64,000 bases of DNA from assembly GCA_018064475.1 (NCBI GenBank), contig JAGHVD010000007.1:20158-84157 (forward strand). The letters are read 5' to 3'. This document shows, in pieces, positions 18,307 through 27,189 of this stretch. The stretch's first letter is position 1, and the number at the start of each line of letters is the position of its first letter. Origin of the DNA: Candidatus Scatonaster coprocaballi (GTDB lineage: Bacteria; Bacillota; Clostridia; Saccharofermentanales; Saccharofermentanaceae). The translations under genes and the position numbers were made by a program. The notes below the pieces were generated by a model that had not been told where the DNA came from, did not search any database, and worked only from the letters and a program-made list of their open reading frames with translations.

Positions 18307-19226
18307 ATTTGGATGCGGCCTCTGACCGCTTACTAGAAGAAGTTGCAGACCTGCACAAGGTGCCGGTCGGAGCTTTTAACATCCGTGCGAACGGAAAGGC
18401 TGTGGCTCGAAATACCACGGCAAATATTGATATTGTCCAGAAAGAGGATGGTTCCGGTATCGACATTAAGATCGCCCCCGGAACGAAGAATGAGAGCGTC
18501 CATATTCCGGTGGTCCTGACGGCCAGCGGCATCAAGGAGACGGTCTATAACGATTTCTACATCGGCGAAGGTGCAGACGTAGTCATCGTGGCTGGTTGCG
18601 GCATCGACAATTGTGGCCCGAAGGATTCTGAACACGATGGTATCCATCGTTTCTATGTAGGGGAAGGTGCCAAGGTCAAGTATGTGGAGAAACACTACGG
18701 TTCCGGTGAGGGAACCGGCAAGCGCATCCTGAATCCTGGTACGGAAGTCTACATGGAAGCAGATAGCTACATGGAGATGGAAATGGTTCAGATCAAGGGC
18801 GTAGACGATACGGTTCGCGATACGAAAGCGGAACTCAAAGCAGGCGCGAAGCTCATTGTTCGTGAGCGTCTGATGACGCACGGCAGTCAGCGTGCAATCA
18901 GCAACTATCGTGTCGATCTAAATGGCGAGGGATGTACCTGTGATGTGGTCTCCCGTTCTGTGGCCAGAGACGATTCTTATCAGAAATTCGATGCGATCCT
19001 GACCGGTAATGCACCATGCTCCGGCCATACAGAATGTGATGCGATTATCATGGACAACGGTAAGATCTTGGCTGTGCCGGGTCTGGAAGCGAATGACGTG
19101 GATGCGGCATTGGTTCATGAGGCTGCAATCGGTAAGATTGCCGGCGAGCAGCTCATTAAGCTTATGACCCTCGGACTGACCGAGCAGGAAGCGGAAGAGC
19201 AGATCATTAACGGTTTCTTGAAGTAA
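18300..19226 (+). CDS. SufB/SufD-like Fe-S scaffold protein (short form)
   Basis: 308 residues, shorter than canonical SufB (about 470-495). The right-handed beta-helix core region and C-terminal signature are present: CSGHTECDAI (Cys246) and LVHEAAIGKI (His273, Glu274), the acidic/His pair that binds Fe in SufB. No sufS, sufD or sufU is nearby, so with SufC it forms a two-gene SmsCB-like minimal system as known from archaea and some Clostridia. The start ATG at 18300 overlaps the sufC end. Confidence 0.9.
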   Translation: MLNLDAASDRLLEEVADLHKVPVGAFNIRANGKAVARNTTANIDIVQKEDGSGIDIKIAPGTKNESVHIPVVLTASGIKETVYNDFYIGEGADVVIVAGCGIDNCGPKDSEHDGIHRFYVGEGAKVKYVEKHYGSGEGTGKRILNPGTEVYMEADSYMEMEMVQIKGVDDTVRDTKAELKAGAKLIVRERLMTHGSQRAISNYRVDLNGEGCTCDVVSRSVARDDSYQKFDAILTGNAPCSGHTECDAIIMDNGKILAVPGLEANDVDAALVHEAAIGKIAGEQLIKLMTLGLTEQEAEEQIINGFLK

Positions 19227-19268
19227 CAGGACCCAGGTGCTTTTACCGTATAAGAAGAAGGCGGACGC

Positions 19269-20141
19269 ATGAAGAAACATCAATATATTAAGAAGAAGCG
19301 ACGCAAATACTGGCATAGATTCAGAATTGTTCTCGCGATCATTTTTGCATTGATTTTCTGTATCTCGGCGTTCTTCCTGTTGCGGGATTATCTCGAAAGT
19401 CGTAAAGAGAAGTCGGCATTCGAGAGCCTACAAGAGCTTGTGTCCCAAGGTACTACGGGCGAACCTGCGCAGACTTCTGCACCTTCGATCCATCCAGACG
19501 GCTCAGCTACGACACCGACTTCCGAAGAATCTTCGGAGACGGTACCAACCGCTCCGACAGAACCGACCATGCTGCCACAGTATGCGCCGCTTTACGAACA
19601 GAATGCGGATTTCTTCGGATGGATCTCAGTCGATGGGATGAACATCAACTACCCGATCATGTATTCTCCCTACGAGCCACAGTTCTACCTCCGCAAAGCT
19701 TTCGACAAATCCTACTCCCATAGCGGCGTGCCTTTTCTCGATGCCAAGTGTGCGCCGAACGGAAACTGTCTGCTGGTCTATGGCCACCACATGAAGGACG
19801 GCACCATGTTCGGACACCTTACCGACTATACGGAGAAGGACTTCTATCTGAGCCACCAGACGATCCACCTGGATACGCTCTATGAGCAGCGGGAGTACCA
19901 AGTGTTTGCGGCCTTCTACTGTGATGTCAATGAAGAAGCAAGCGACGAGGATTTCCTCTTCTATAACTACACGAATCTCACTAATGATGAGGTCTATGAA
20001 GAGTATATTGCCAAGCTCCGCCTGGCCACCATCTATGACGCAGACTTCGAAATCGAGACTGGAACGGATATCCTCATGCTTTCTACCTGCTCCTATCACA
20101 CCAGCAATGGTCGATTCGTTGTCGTGGCCAAACGTGTGTAA
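19269..20141 (+). CDS. srtB: Class B sortase
   Basis: 290 residues. N-terminal basic stretch and a single membrane helix (about 18-38), a Ser/Thr/Pro-rich linker (60-100), then the sortase barrel. The catalytic GHHM is at 172-175, the catalytic Cys at 274 (STCSYH) and the Arg at 282 (GRFVVVAKR). The two-helix insertion and GHHM context fit class B. It would anchor proteins to peptidoglycan or build pili, but no clear LPxTG-type substrate is encoded in the window. Confidence 0.93.
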   Translation: MKKHQYIKKKRRKYWHRFRIVLAIIFALIFCISAFFLLRDYLESRKEKSAFESLQELVSQGTTGEPAQTSAPSIHPDGSATTPTSEESSETVPTAPTEPTMLPQYAPLYEQNADFFGWISVDGMNINYPIMYSPYEPQFYLRKAFDKSYSHSGVPFLDAKCAPNGNCLLVYGHHMKDGTMFGHLTDYTEKDFYLSHQTIHLDTLYEQREYQVFAAFYCDVNEEASDEDFLFYNYTNLTNDEVYEEYIAKLRLATIYDADFEIETGTDILMLSTCSYHTSNGRFVVVAKRV

Positions 20142-20163
20142 TCATCACGAAGTAATCTGAAAT

Positions 20164-20240
20164 AGAAATCTTCCCAGCGACTTCAGACAACATTTTGCTT
20201 CGCAAAATGAAACTTGTCGCAGGGAAGATTTTCTGTTTCA
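20164..20240 (+). terminator. Long hairpin terminator after the sortase gene
   Basis: AGAAATCTTCCC (20164-20175) pairs with GGGAAGATTTTCT (20222-20234); an inner stem GCGAC/GTCGC and an apical CATTTTGC/GCAAAATG (20191-20198 / 20202-20209) extend it. The T-rich outer arm suits termination in the plus direction, and it may act in both directions. Confidence 0.72.
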
Positions 20241-20284
20241 TTGTCAGTTCGCGAGGTGGGTTACACGAGGTGATTGCGATAAGA

Positions 20285-20320
20285 AAAGAGACGAATTCAC
20301 TTGCGCGAAATCGTCTCTTT
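20285..20320 (-). terminator. Hairpin terminator downstream of tRNA-Ala
   Basis: AAAGAGACGA (20285-20294) pairs perfectly with TCGTCTCTTT (20311-20320). On the minus strand it follows the tRNA 3' end by about 9 nt and is followed by a TTCTTATC stretch. Confidence 0.7.
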
Positions 20321-20328
20321 GTTTGTAG

Positions 20329-20404
20329 TGGTGGAGCATATGAGGATCGAACTCACGACCCCCAGATTGCGAACCTGGTGCTCTCCCAGCTGAGCTAATG
20401 CCCC
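20329..20404 (-). tRNA. tRNA-Ala, anticodon CGC
   Basis: 76 nt with the 3' CCA encoded. Acceptor GGGGCAT pairs with ATGCTCC and includes the G3-U70 pair that identifies alanine tRNA. D-stem GCTC/GAGC; anticodon stem CCAGG/TCTGG with loop TTCGCAA, anticodon CGC (reads GCG); T-arm GTGAG TTCGATC CTCAT. No integrase or attachment duplication is seen beside it. Confidence 0.95.
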
Positions 20405-20508
20405 GAATCACTCCATTATTATGGTGGCAAGTATGGTAATTGTCAAGGCGATTTTTGCGGGGGTGTGTTATAGTGGATAAGAAAGATAGCCAATTTTGGA
20501 GGACGAAT

Positions 20509-21738
20509 ATGAATTTTCGAAGAACCCTTGGAACCATGATTTGTGTGGTATCACTATTGGGCGTAAGCGCTGGACACGTGTTGGCTTCAGACGGAGCAGG
20601 ATGTGTGGGAGAGACTTCTTTCGGGCACAGTAAGCTTCCGAATATGAATTTGGCAATGGTGGAAGATCCGGAAGAAGGAACGATCATCGTCGATGGTAAG
20701 GCTTTCTCGGTGCTTCAGAATTGCAAGGGAGAGAATTGGAAGTTCGTGGCAGAGGAACACACGCTCTATCTTGAGAACTACGATGGTTTATATATTGATA
20801 TGGGAAAACAGGAGGAGGCCAAGATCGTCCTGACTGGCTCGAACCGTGCTTCTTCGAATATGAAGTCTCCGGCGATTCTTGCAGATGGTAATCTGGCGAT
20901 CGAGGGCGAGGGAGATTTGACACTTCAGGTCACCGCCTGCCATAGTGCGATCTACGTGCGGAATGGAAAACTTACGATTCAAGATACGACATTGAAAGCG
21001 GAAGTAACGGGTGAGGTCAGAGATGCAGACGACCTGATCATGGCAGATAAGAGCGTGATCCTCTCTCATGCTGAGGTGACGTTGAACGATGAGATTGCTT
21101 GCGGTGGCGCGGCCATTGGTTCTCGTCAACTCAATATTTCCATTACGAATGGGACGCACTTATCTATTTCTTCTAAGGAAAAAGCACTTGCCACATTCTT
21201 TGGTAAGGTTTCGATCGATGGCGCGGATACTTCGGTGGAGATCACATCGGAAGAGAACGCTGTATATGCCAAGGAAGGATTTATTCTGGAAGGCGGTGCG
21301 TCATTTGCCGCAAAGACTACGGGCGAACTGACTACCGCGGTGTATTGCCCGGAGGGCGAGATTCAGGTGAATGCTTCCGATCTGAAGGTCGATGCGGTCC
21401 GCACGGCGATGGCGGGTGTTGAGATCACTACATCGGGTGCGTATATTACCGAACCACAAGAGGGCGTGAAGCAAGAAGTATCCTCACTGATGACGATTGT
21501 GGTGGATGGTGAAGTGACCGGTAGTCTACACATTGTCCCAGGTGTGGCACCAACCGCGACACCTACGCCAACACCGTCTCCTACGCCTTCTCCTGTTCCA
21601 ACAGTAGCAGAAGAGGTCAAGCAACTCGATCAACCAAGTATTACGCCGAGGATGCTCCTTGGAGCAGGCCTGATTCTAACAGGTCTTGCAGTGGTTGCAG
21701 TTGTGCTCATCATGCGTATTCGTGGAAGAAACGAATAA
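20509..21738 (+). CDS. Secreted, C-terminally anchored surface protein with carbohydrate-binding-like repeats
   Basis: 409 residues from the ATG at 20509, which has GGAGG 6 nt upstream. A signal peptide (MNFRRTLGTMICVVSLLGV..SA, cleavage near HVLA) precedes a beta-rich region whose short strands (KLTIQDTTLKAEV, LNISITNGTHLSI) suggest a beta-helix or the gut-anaerobe carbohydrate-binding domain type. A Thr/Pro linker (ATPTPTPSPTPSPVPT) leads to a C-terminal membrane helix and a short basic tail. No LPxTG motif is present, so it is probably membrane-anchored. It lies two genes from the sortase. Confidence 0.75.
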   Translation: MNFRRTLGTMICVVSLLGVSAGHVLASDGAGCVGETSFGHSKLPNMNLAMVEDPEEGTIIVDGKAFSVLQNCKGENWKFVAEEHTLYLENYDGLYIDMGKQEEAKIVLTGSNRASSNMKSPAILADGNLAIEGEGDLTLQVTACHSAIYVRNGKLTIQDTTLKAEVTGEVRDADDLIMADKSVILSHAEVTLNDEIACGGAAIGSRQLNISITNGTHLSISSKEKALATFFGKVSIDGADTSVEITSEENAVYAKEGFILEGGASFAAKTTGELTTAVYCPEGEIQVNASDLKVDAVRTAMAGVEITTSGAYITEPQEGVKQEVSSLMTIVVDGEVTGSLHIVPGVAPTATPTPTPSPTPSPVPTVAEEVKQLDQPSITPRMLLGAGLILTGLAVVAVVLIMRIRGRNE

Positions 21739-21750
21739 ACGAGTCCTTCC

Positions 21751-24129
21751 TTAAGCCAGATCTATGACAATATTATCGGTATCCATCATGATGAGTGAAC
21801 CCCATTCGTTAAGTTGTGGAATACCGGAACTACAGGATGCAATGCGGAAAACATTGGCCAATACTAATCGTGTCTGACCATAGAATCCCTCGATGCTGAT
21901 CGTGAGACGCTTGTCCTGTTTGAGGACTTTGACGATGGCGATACTCTTTAAGTCAGCGGAATAGATATCGGCACTGAGTTCTTTACCATCAGCAATCTCA
22001 AAGAGCGTGATAGTGGCATTCTCCATATAGCTATAGATTGGCTTTGCGTTGAAGTTTCCGGTAACGAGAATGGTATTCGGACGTGCTAGGATCGGCATGG
22101 TGTTGTATGTGTGCTGCTCGTTCTTCCAGATTGGTCCTTCGATCCGTTCGCGCGTCTGCAGGTTGGTCCAAACCCCAGATGGAACATAGTAACGAACGAT
22201 GCCCTGTTCCGAGGTGATGGGGGCGATGAGAAGCGAAGCCCCCAACATGTATTGCTGATCCAACATCGCGGTATTGGGGTCTTCAGGGAACTCGAGTACC
22301 ATGGGACGTGTCATCGGAAGGCCCAGCGAACTGGACTCAACCGCACTTGAGAAGATATAGGGCATGAGGACATTCTTGAACTTGGAGAAACTTATGGTCT
22401 CATTCAGTGCATCTGGTCCCAATGTCCAAGGCGTTTTTTCTTGTTCGATTCCGGTGAGGATGGACATCGGCACGAACATGGCGGCTTGATGCCAACGCAT
22501 ATAGAGGTCAGGTGATACCACATCGGCTGTACCTGAGATGTTCTCGCCCCAGTATGGAAAACCACTCATTGAAAGGGATAGACCACTCTGAAGCGTAGAA
22601 GCCATACCAGCATAAGAAGAGTCTTCGTTGTCCAGCACCAGGAACGGATATTTCTGTGAACCAACAAAGCCGGCGTGAGCAAGCAGACATGCATTATTCT
22701 GACCGAGACGTCTTTCTAGAATTTCGAATACGGCCTCGGCAAAAAGACTTGGATAGACGTTGTGCATGCTGACGCTGTCGAGTTCGTTCTTGTAGGTGAT
22801 GCCACTTGCTACTGCAGCCGGACCGAAAGCCGGAGCAGGTACCGGTGCATCTGCACCATAATCTAGATGGAAAGAGTCCACACCCATGTTGACCAGATCG
22901 TTAATGCTCTTCTGATACCAAGCGCGAGCGACCAGGTTCGTGAAGTCCATCATGGCCGCGCCGGGTTGAACGTAGTCGGACTGCCAGAGATTGCCGTCGC
23001 CGGTATTGATGAAGTAGTTGCCATCAAAACCTTCTTGGAACATGGGCGAACGTTGCGAGATATAAGGGCTGATCCAGAGACAGATTCGGACACCGTTCTC
23101 GTGAAGTTTCTTAATCATGACTTGTGGATTTGGGAACCGCTGTTGATCCCACAGAAGACTTGTCCACTCGAATTCTTTCATCCAGCAGGGCCCAAGGTGG
23201 ATCACGGACAGCGGCATACCGGCGTTCTTGGCGTACTCAACCAGGTTTAGAATGGAATCCTGATTGAATTCACCATACGGCGGGCATGAGAGCCAAGTGC
23301 CGAATGACCACGCCGGCGGGAGCGCCGGACGACCAATCATCTCAGAGTAGATGTCGAGCACATGCTTCATGGAAGCACCACCGATGAAGATATATTCCAA
23401 GGTCTCACCGCGAAGTGAGAACTGGGTGCGCATTTCGGTTCCGTTCTCGTCTGTCGCTGTGGTGCAGGCATTACCGATCTCATAGGAGACACATTCTGTG
23501 CTGTTTACGAATACGCCATAACCACGTGAAGAGAGGAAGAATGGGACGGCCTTGGCAGAGCGGCCATAGCGCATACCGGCATCTTCGTTCCAGATGTTGT
23601 AACTGCCGCCATTTCGGACAATCGGACCAGGTTGTTCGCCTAATCCATAGATGTATTCACCTTCGCTTAGACGGAATTGCTCGCGAATGTAAGTACTACC
23701 GTCTGCGGCGATAATATGTGCCATGCCACCGAATTCTGTAGCGGTCAGGAAACGTCCGGAATAATAGAATGAGAGTCCCCATTCACCACTCTTGCGGAAA
23801 TGCACTTCCAGAAGGCTGGAGGTGTAGACATATTCTTCTTCGGTTTCACTGCTGACGGGCTTGATGATCGCCTCATTCAACTCCATAGTAGCCTTGGCTA
23901 CACGGGAACCGCGATGGTTGACGATTTTGACAGAGAATGTGTTGGCACCAATCGAAGAGATGTGAACGGTGAGTAGTCCACAGCCGACCGAATCAAGGTG
24001 ACGGTGCTGAGCCGTGTATGGCGCGAGTAATGTAATTCCGGTATCGGAATAGTCGATATCAGCAATCTCTTTCGGGTATTCTACGGTAAAGCCCTCTTTT
24101 ACCGCCCATAAACCATCTGTGAATTCCAT
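21751..24129 (-). CDS. Glycoside hydrolase family 31 (alpha-xylosidase/alpha-glucosidase type)
   Basis: 792 residues, the length of YicI-like enzymes. The (beta/alpha)8 core carries the nucleophile Asp in DSFHLDYGADAP, followed by an acid/base Asp in the LDNEDSSY segment. IWISPYISQRSPMF and SMSGFPYWGENISG fit the +1 subsite loops. The FHLDYGA context differs from the KTDFGE of xylosidases such as YicI, so substrate preference is open. There is no signal peptide, so it acts in the cytoplasm on imported oligosaccharides. AAGGAG lies 8 nt before the ATG. A minus-strand extended -10 (TGATATACT) lies at 24194-24202. Confidence 0.92.
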   Translation of the reverse strand: MEFTDGLWAVKEGFTVEYPKEIADIDYSDTGITLLAPYTAQHRHLDSVGCGLLTVHISSIGANTFSVKIVNHRGSRVAKATMELNEAIIKPVSSETEEEYVYTSSLLEVHFRKSGEWGLSFYYSGRFLTATEFGGMAHIIAADGSTYIREQFRLSEGEYIYGLGEQPGPIVRNGGSYNIWNEDAGMRYGRSAKAVPFFLSSRGYGVFVNSTECVSYEIGNACTTATDENGTEMRTQFSLRGETLEYIFIGGASMKHVLDIYSEMIGRPALPPAWSFGTWLSCPPYGEFNQDSILNLVEYAKNAGMPLSVIHLGPCWMKEFEWTSLLWDQQRFPNPQVMIKKLHENGVRICLWISPYISQRSPMFQEGFDGNYFINTGDGNLWQSDYVQPGAAMMDFTNLVARAWYQKSINDLVNMGVDSFHLDYGADAPVPAPAFGPAAVASGITYKNELDSVSMHNVYPSLFAEAVFEILERRLGQNNACLLAHAGFVGSQKYPFLVLDNEDSSYAGMASTLQSGLSLSMSGFPYWGENISGTADVVSPDLYMRWHQAAMFVPMSILTGIEQEKTPWTLGPDALNETISFSKFKNVLMPYIFSSAVESSSLGLPMTRPMVLEFPEDPNTAMLDQQYMLGASLLIAPITSEQGIVRYYVPSGVWTNLQTRERIEGPIWKNEQHTYNTMPILARPNTILVTGNFNAKPIYSYMENATITLFEIADGKELSADIYSADLKSIAIVKVLKQDKRLTISIEGFYGQTRLVLANVFRIASCSSGIPQLNEWGSLIMMDTDNIVIDLA

Positions 24130-24193
24130 GATCGAAGCTCCTTCCCTGCCGTCAGACAGCGAACAATATGAATATAAATAGATATCCTTGTTC

Positions 24194-24202
24194 AGTATAT
24201 CA
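24194..24202 (-). promoter_or_regulatory. Extended -10 promoter element for the GH31 gene
   Basis: On the minus strand the sequence reads TGATATACT followed by GAACA. A matching TGATATACTAAACA lies on the plus strand at 24305-24318 for the divergent gene. No good -35 is seen, consistent with an extended -10 promoter. Confidence 0.55.
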
Positions 24203-24304
24203 GAGGGTGGTCGACGAAAAGGAACAGAATTCCTACCGATGTATTTCAGTTGTGTAAAAAAACTCCGTTTTAGGTGAAAAATGAGGAAACGCGGTGTGGG
24301 TCCA

Positions 24305-24330
24305 TGATATACTAAACAGAGAAACGTTTC
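24305..24330 (+). promoter_or_regulatory. Extended -10 promoter and adjacent palindromic operator for the ADH-cca unit
   Basis: TGATATACT (24305-24313) is an extended -10. The perfect 10-bp palindrome GAAACGTTTC (24321-24330) sits where +1 to +10 would be, a typical repressor position. The core AACGTT with CG centre is like LacI/GalR-family operators, but it does not match a CcpA cre site outside the core. Confidence 0.5.
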
Positions 24331-24365
24331 ATTGCTCGATTACGACAAGCAAGGAGAAAATTGCG

Positions 24366-25550
24366 ATGACTTCATCAAGAAGAATGATGCAATATGCGAA
24401 GAGTATTCATGGCTGCCGTCAGGAACTGGTGGTGGATAGCGGAGCTTTTCGTCAATTGCCGGAGAAACTTGTCGAACAAGGAAGACGCCGAATACTCTTG
24501 ATCTCTGGTAGACAGACGCAGAGATTGGGCCTGTATGACAAGTTTGTGAGCAAACTCCAGAACAATGGTGCGAAGTGCTTCGTATGGCATATTGAAAAAA
24601 GTGATTCCGATCATCAGACTGTCGAGAAATGTACGAAGTTCTGTAAATCATACAATTGTGATGTCATAGTAGCTTTCGGCGGAGGAAAAGTAATCGATGT
24701 AGCGAAGATGGTTTCGGTATGGGTGAACAACCCCGATCTTTCGCTCTATCAGATGCGCGGAATTGGACAGATCAAGAATGCCGGCATGCCGCTGTATGTA
24801 GTGGCTTCTACCGGAAGCGGAGCCGAGAGTTCAGCTTGTTCAATGCTCCGTAACAATCATCAGATCCTGATGTACTATAGCAAGTATCTGGTGCCGAGTA
24901 CAGTAGTGTTGGACCCAGAACTATTGTTGAGACTGCCGACCGACAGTATGGCGCAGTCCATGATTCAAGCATTGACGCACGCGATCGAGGTGTATATCAG
25001 CCCTAATGGCAAGAAATATCAAGCCGATCGAGCCAATGTACTGGTAGCCATTCCAATCTTTTTCTCGTATCTTGAGAAATGTTATCGACATGATGCGAAT
25101 CCAGACGTATACCTGCAGATGATGATGGCCCCTTACTACTCCGGTGTATCTACGCGCCGGATCGGCTTTGGCTACACGCATTGCCTATCGATGTATATTT
25201 CTGAGAAATACAATATTGCTCCAGGCAAGGTGAGTGCCACACTACTACCGGTGATTCTAAATTACGAGTTCGATGAAATCAAGGAAGATCTAGCTGATCT
25301 TGCTCGTGCGGCGGGATTGTGTTCTGTCCATGCAAGTGTAGAAGAGGCGGGACAGGCGTTTATTACGGGCTTCTGTAGTCTGTGTCATCGAATCGGTATT
25401 ACGAACAGCCTTCGCCAGATTCGTCCGGATGATTGCAGTGAGATCATTCAACTTGCTTTATATGACGCAGAGCAGTGGAAACATCCGAAGAAAATGAATG
25501 GGAAGGTTGCACTGGCCCTGCTTCGCAAGGCGCAGCATGCAGAAGGATAA
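24366..25550 (+). CDS. Iron-containing alcohol dehydrogenase family protein with two metal ligands replaced
   Basis: 394 residues from the ATG at 24366 (AAGGAG 9 nt upstream). NAD-binding FGGGKVIDVAK and the C-terminal helical domain fit the Fe-ADH family. The four metal ligands known from E. coli FucO (D196, H200, H263, H277) align with Q201, H205, H272 and P286: spacing is identical (4 and 14 residues) but two ligands are lost. The protein may bind another metal, or none, and may not be an ordinary alcohol dehydrogenase. It is transcribed with the CCA-adding enzyme, which starts 1 bp after its stop. Confidence 0.85.
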   Translation: MTSSRRMMQYAKSIHGCRQELVVDSGAFRQLPEKLVEQGRRRILLISGRQTQRLGLYDKFVSKLQNNGAKCFVWHIEKSDSDHQTVEKCTKFCKSYNCDVIVAFGGGKVIDVAKMVSVWVNNPDLSLYQMRGIGQIKNAGMPLYVVASTGSGAESSACSMLRNNHQILMYYSKYLVPSTVVLDPELLLRLPTDSMAQSMIQALTHAIEVYISPNGKKYQADRANVLVAIPIFFSYLEKCYRHDANPDVYLQMMMAPYYSGVSTRRIGFGYTHCLSMYISEKYNIAPGKVSATLLPVILNYEFDEIKEDLADLARAAGLCSVHASVEEAGQAFITGFCSLCHRIGITNSLRQIRPDDCSEIIQLALYDAEQWKHPKKMNGKVALALLRKAQHAEG

Positions 25551-25551
25551 G

Positions 25552-26916
25552 ATGACTGAAGACAAGATGAGACGAAGTGAATCCGCACTTCCTGTTCAAG
25601 TGGTGGGACTCTTGTCCACAATAGAAGAGCATGGATATGAAGCATATGTGGTGGGCGGAGCCGTACGTGACCTGCTGTTGGGAGAGTCCCCGGAAGATTA
25701 CGACGTTACGACCTCGGCCACCCCAGAGGAAGTACAGATGATCTTTGGCGAGAAGGCTTGCCACCTAACTGGACTATCACACGGAACGATCACTGTAGTT
25801 ATCGATCACTATCCAATTGAAGTGACTACTTTCCGTGTAGAGTCTACTTATTCCGATGCGCGTCATCCGGATGAAGTCCACTTCACACGTTCGTTACAGG
25901 AAGACGTCAAGCGTCGAGATTTTACCATCAATGCCATGGCCATGGATGCTCGCGGGAATATATTGGATTATTGCGGTGGTAAGGAAGACCTGGAACGCGG
26001 CATAATTCGTACAGTCGGAGATCCGAAGCAGCGATTCGAAGAAGACGCACTTCGTATTCTGCGTGCATTACGTTTTGCCTCGGAACATGGTTTTGCAATA
26101 GAGGATGAGACGGCCAGAGAGATCTTGGCACAGAAACAGGCACTTACTCGTCTATCAGCCGAGCGGATCTGGAAAGAATTCTCGCGCTTGATCTGTGGAA
26201 TGTATTGTGTCCCAATTCTTCGTAGATATTTTGATGTATTTACCGTGTTCATTCCTGAACTTGCCCCTATGCAAGGCTTTGATCAACGGAACCCACATCA
26301 CATCTATGATGTGTGGGAACACACGCTGGTTTCGGTGATTTCTGTTCAGCCGGAATTAATACTACGACTGACAATGCTGCTTCATGATGTTGGTAAACCA
26401 GCTTGCTTTACTACCGATGAGGATGGCGTGGGTCATTTTCTCGGACATATGCAAATCAGTGCGGAGATGGCCGATGCGATTCTTCGCCGCTTGAAGGTGG
26501 ATAATGAAACCCGTGAGACGACGGTATTGTTGATTAAGGCTCATGATGTGGCGATGACCCCTGTTTCCATCCGAATCATCCGACGCCGACTGGCACAGTA
26601 TGGCGAGACGAATCTCCGCCGTTTGCTGGAAGTGAAGCGCGCGGACACCATGGCCCACTCACCGAAGAGCGCGTACCGCCTGATTGAATTGAATCATTTT
26701 GAAGAACTTCTGGACAAAGTGCTTGAAGAGAAAATGTGTTTTTCCTTCGATGAATTGGCTATCACGGGTAAGGACCTGATTCGAATTGGTATGAAGCCCG
26801 GTGTAGGAATCGGACAGGTCAAGAAACAACTTCTCAATGAAGTGATTGATGGCCAACTTCAGAATGAGAAAGAGATACTGCTAGCCCGCGCGCAGGAACT
26901 GAGAAAAACCCTCTGA
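25552..26916 (+). CDS. cca: CCA tRNA nucleotidyltransferase with HD domain
   Basis: 454 residues. Class II nucleotidyltransferase head: GGAVRDLLLGESPEDYDVTT, with the Gly-Gly and Asp-x-Asp active site, then RRDFTINAMAMD and the ERIWKEFSRLI tRNA-binding region. A C-terminal HD-type domain (LLHDVGKPACFTT, and HMQISAEMADAIL) follows, as in many Firmicute homologues with added phosphohydrolase activity. The ATG at 25552 was chosen for the AAGGA 4-5 nt upstream; 25537 and 25567 are alternatives. It repairs or adds the tRNA 3' CCA; the tRNA-Ala in this window already encodes CCA. Confidence 0.95.
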   Translation: MTEDKMRRSESALPVQVVGLLSTIEEHGYEAYVVGGAVRDLLLGESPEDYDVTTSATPEEVQMIFGEKACHLTGLSHGTITVVIDHYPIEVTTFRVESTYSDARHPDEVHFTRSLQEDVKRRDFTINAMAMDARGNILDYCGGKEDLERGIIRTVGDPKQRFEEDALRILRALRFASEHGFAIEDETAREILAQKQALTRLSAERIWKEFSRLICGMYCVPILRRYFDVFTVFIPELAPMQGFDQRNPHHIYDVWEHTLVSVISVQPELILRLTMLLHDVGKPACFTTDEDGVGHFLGHMQISAEMADAILRRLKVDNETRETTVLLIKAHDVAMTPVSIRIIRRRLAQYGETNLRRLLEVKRADTMAHSPKSAYRLIELNHFEELLDKVLEEKMCFSFDELAITGKDLIRIGMKPGVGIGQVKKQLLNEVIDGQLQNEKEILLARAQELRKTL

Positions 26917-27189
26917 TATGCATACAAAAAATACGGACTTCACAATTTGACACAATTGGAGAAGAAAATCCGCTGTACTAGATGCATGCACGTAAGGCAC
27001 GTAAAGTAAACAACAAGAGGCTCTGCGGTTTACAAAAAATACATAATCTGGATACAAAATGTGGCAGAAATGTGACAAAAACGACAAGATTTCTAATTTC
27101 TCCCTTGTTAGAATGAATACATAAACAACAAGACAACATGGCGACAGACATCAAGGCAATGAATGTTGAACGAAAAGGAGGGGAATCCC
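26917..27189. other. AT-rich intergenic gap upstream of the pilin-like gene
   Basis: 273 bp between cca and the pilin-like gene. A TTGACA at about 26947 has no -10 at proper spacing, and a TTTACA (27028 region) is followed 18 nt later by TACAAA. No hairpin followed by a T-run and no small ORF with a ribosome-binding site stand out. Confidence 0.4.

Noticed and set aside
20329..20404. Integration site of a mobile element at tRNA-Ala
   Set aside because: No integrase, no duplicated tRNA end, and both neighbours have ordinary composition.
21640..21738. LPxTG cell-wall sorting signal at the end of the 20509 protein
   Set aside because: Only a helix and basic tail are present; no LPxTG, NPxTx or similar motif precedes them.
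24321..24330. CcpA catabolite-responsive element
   Set aside because: The palindrome GAAACGTTTC shares only the central CG and inner A/T bases with the 14-bp cre consensus; outer positions do not fit.
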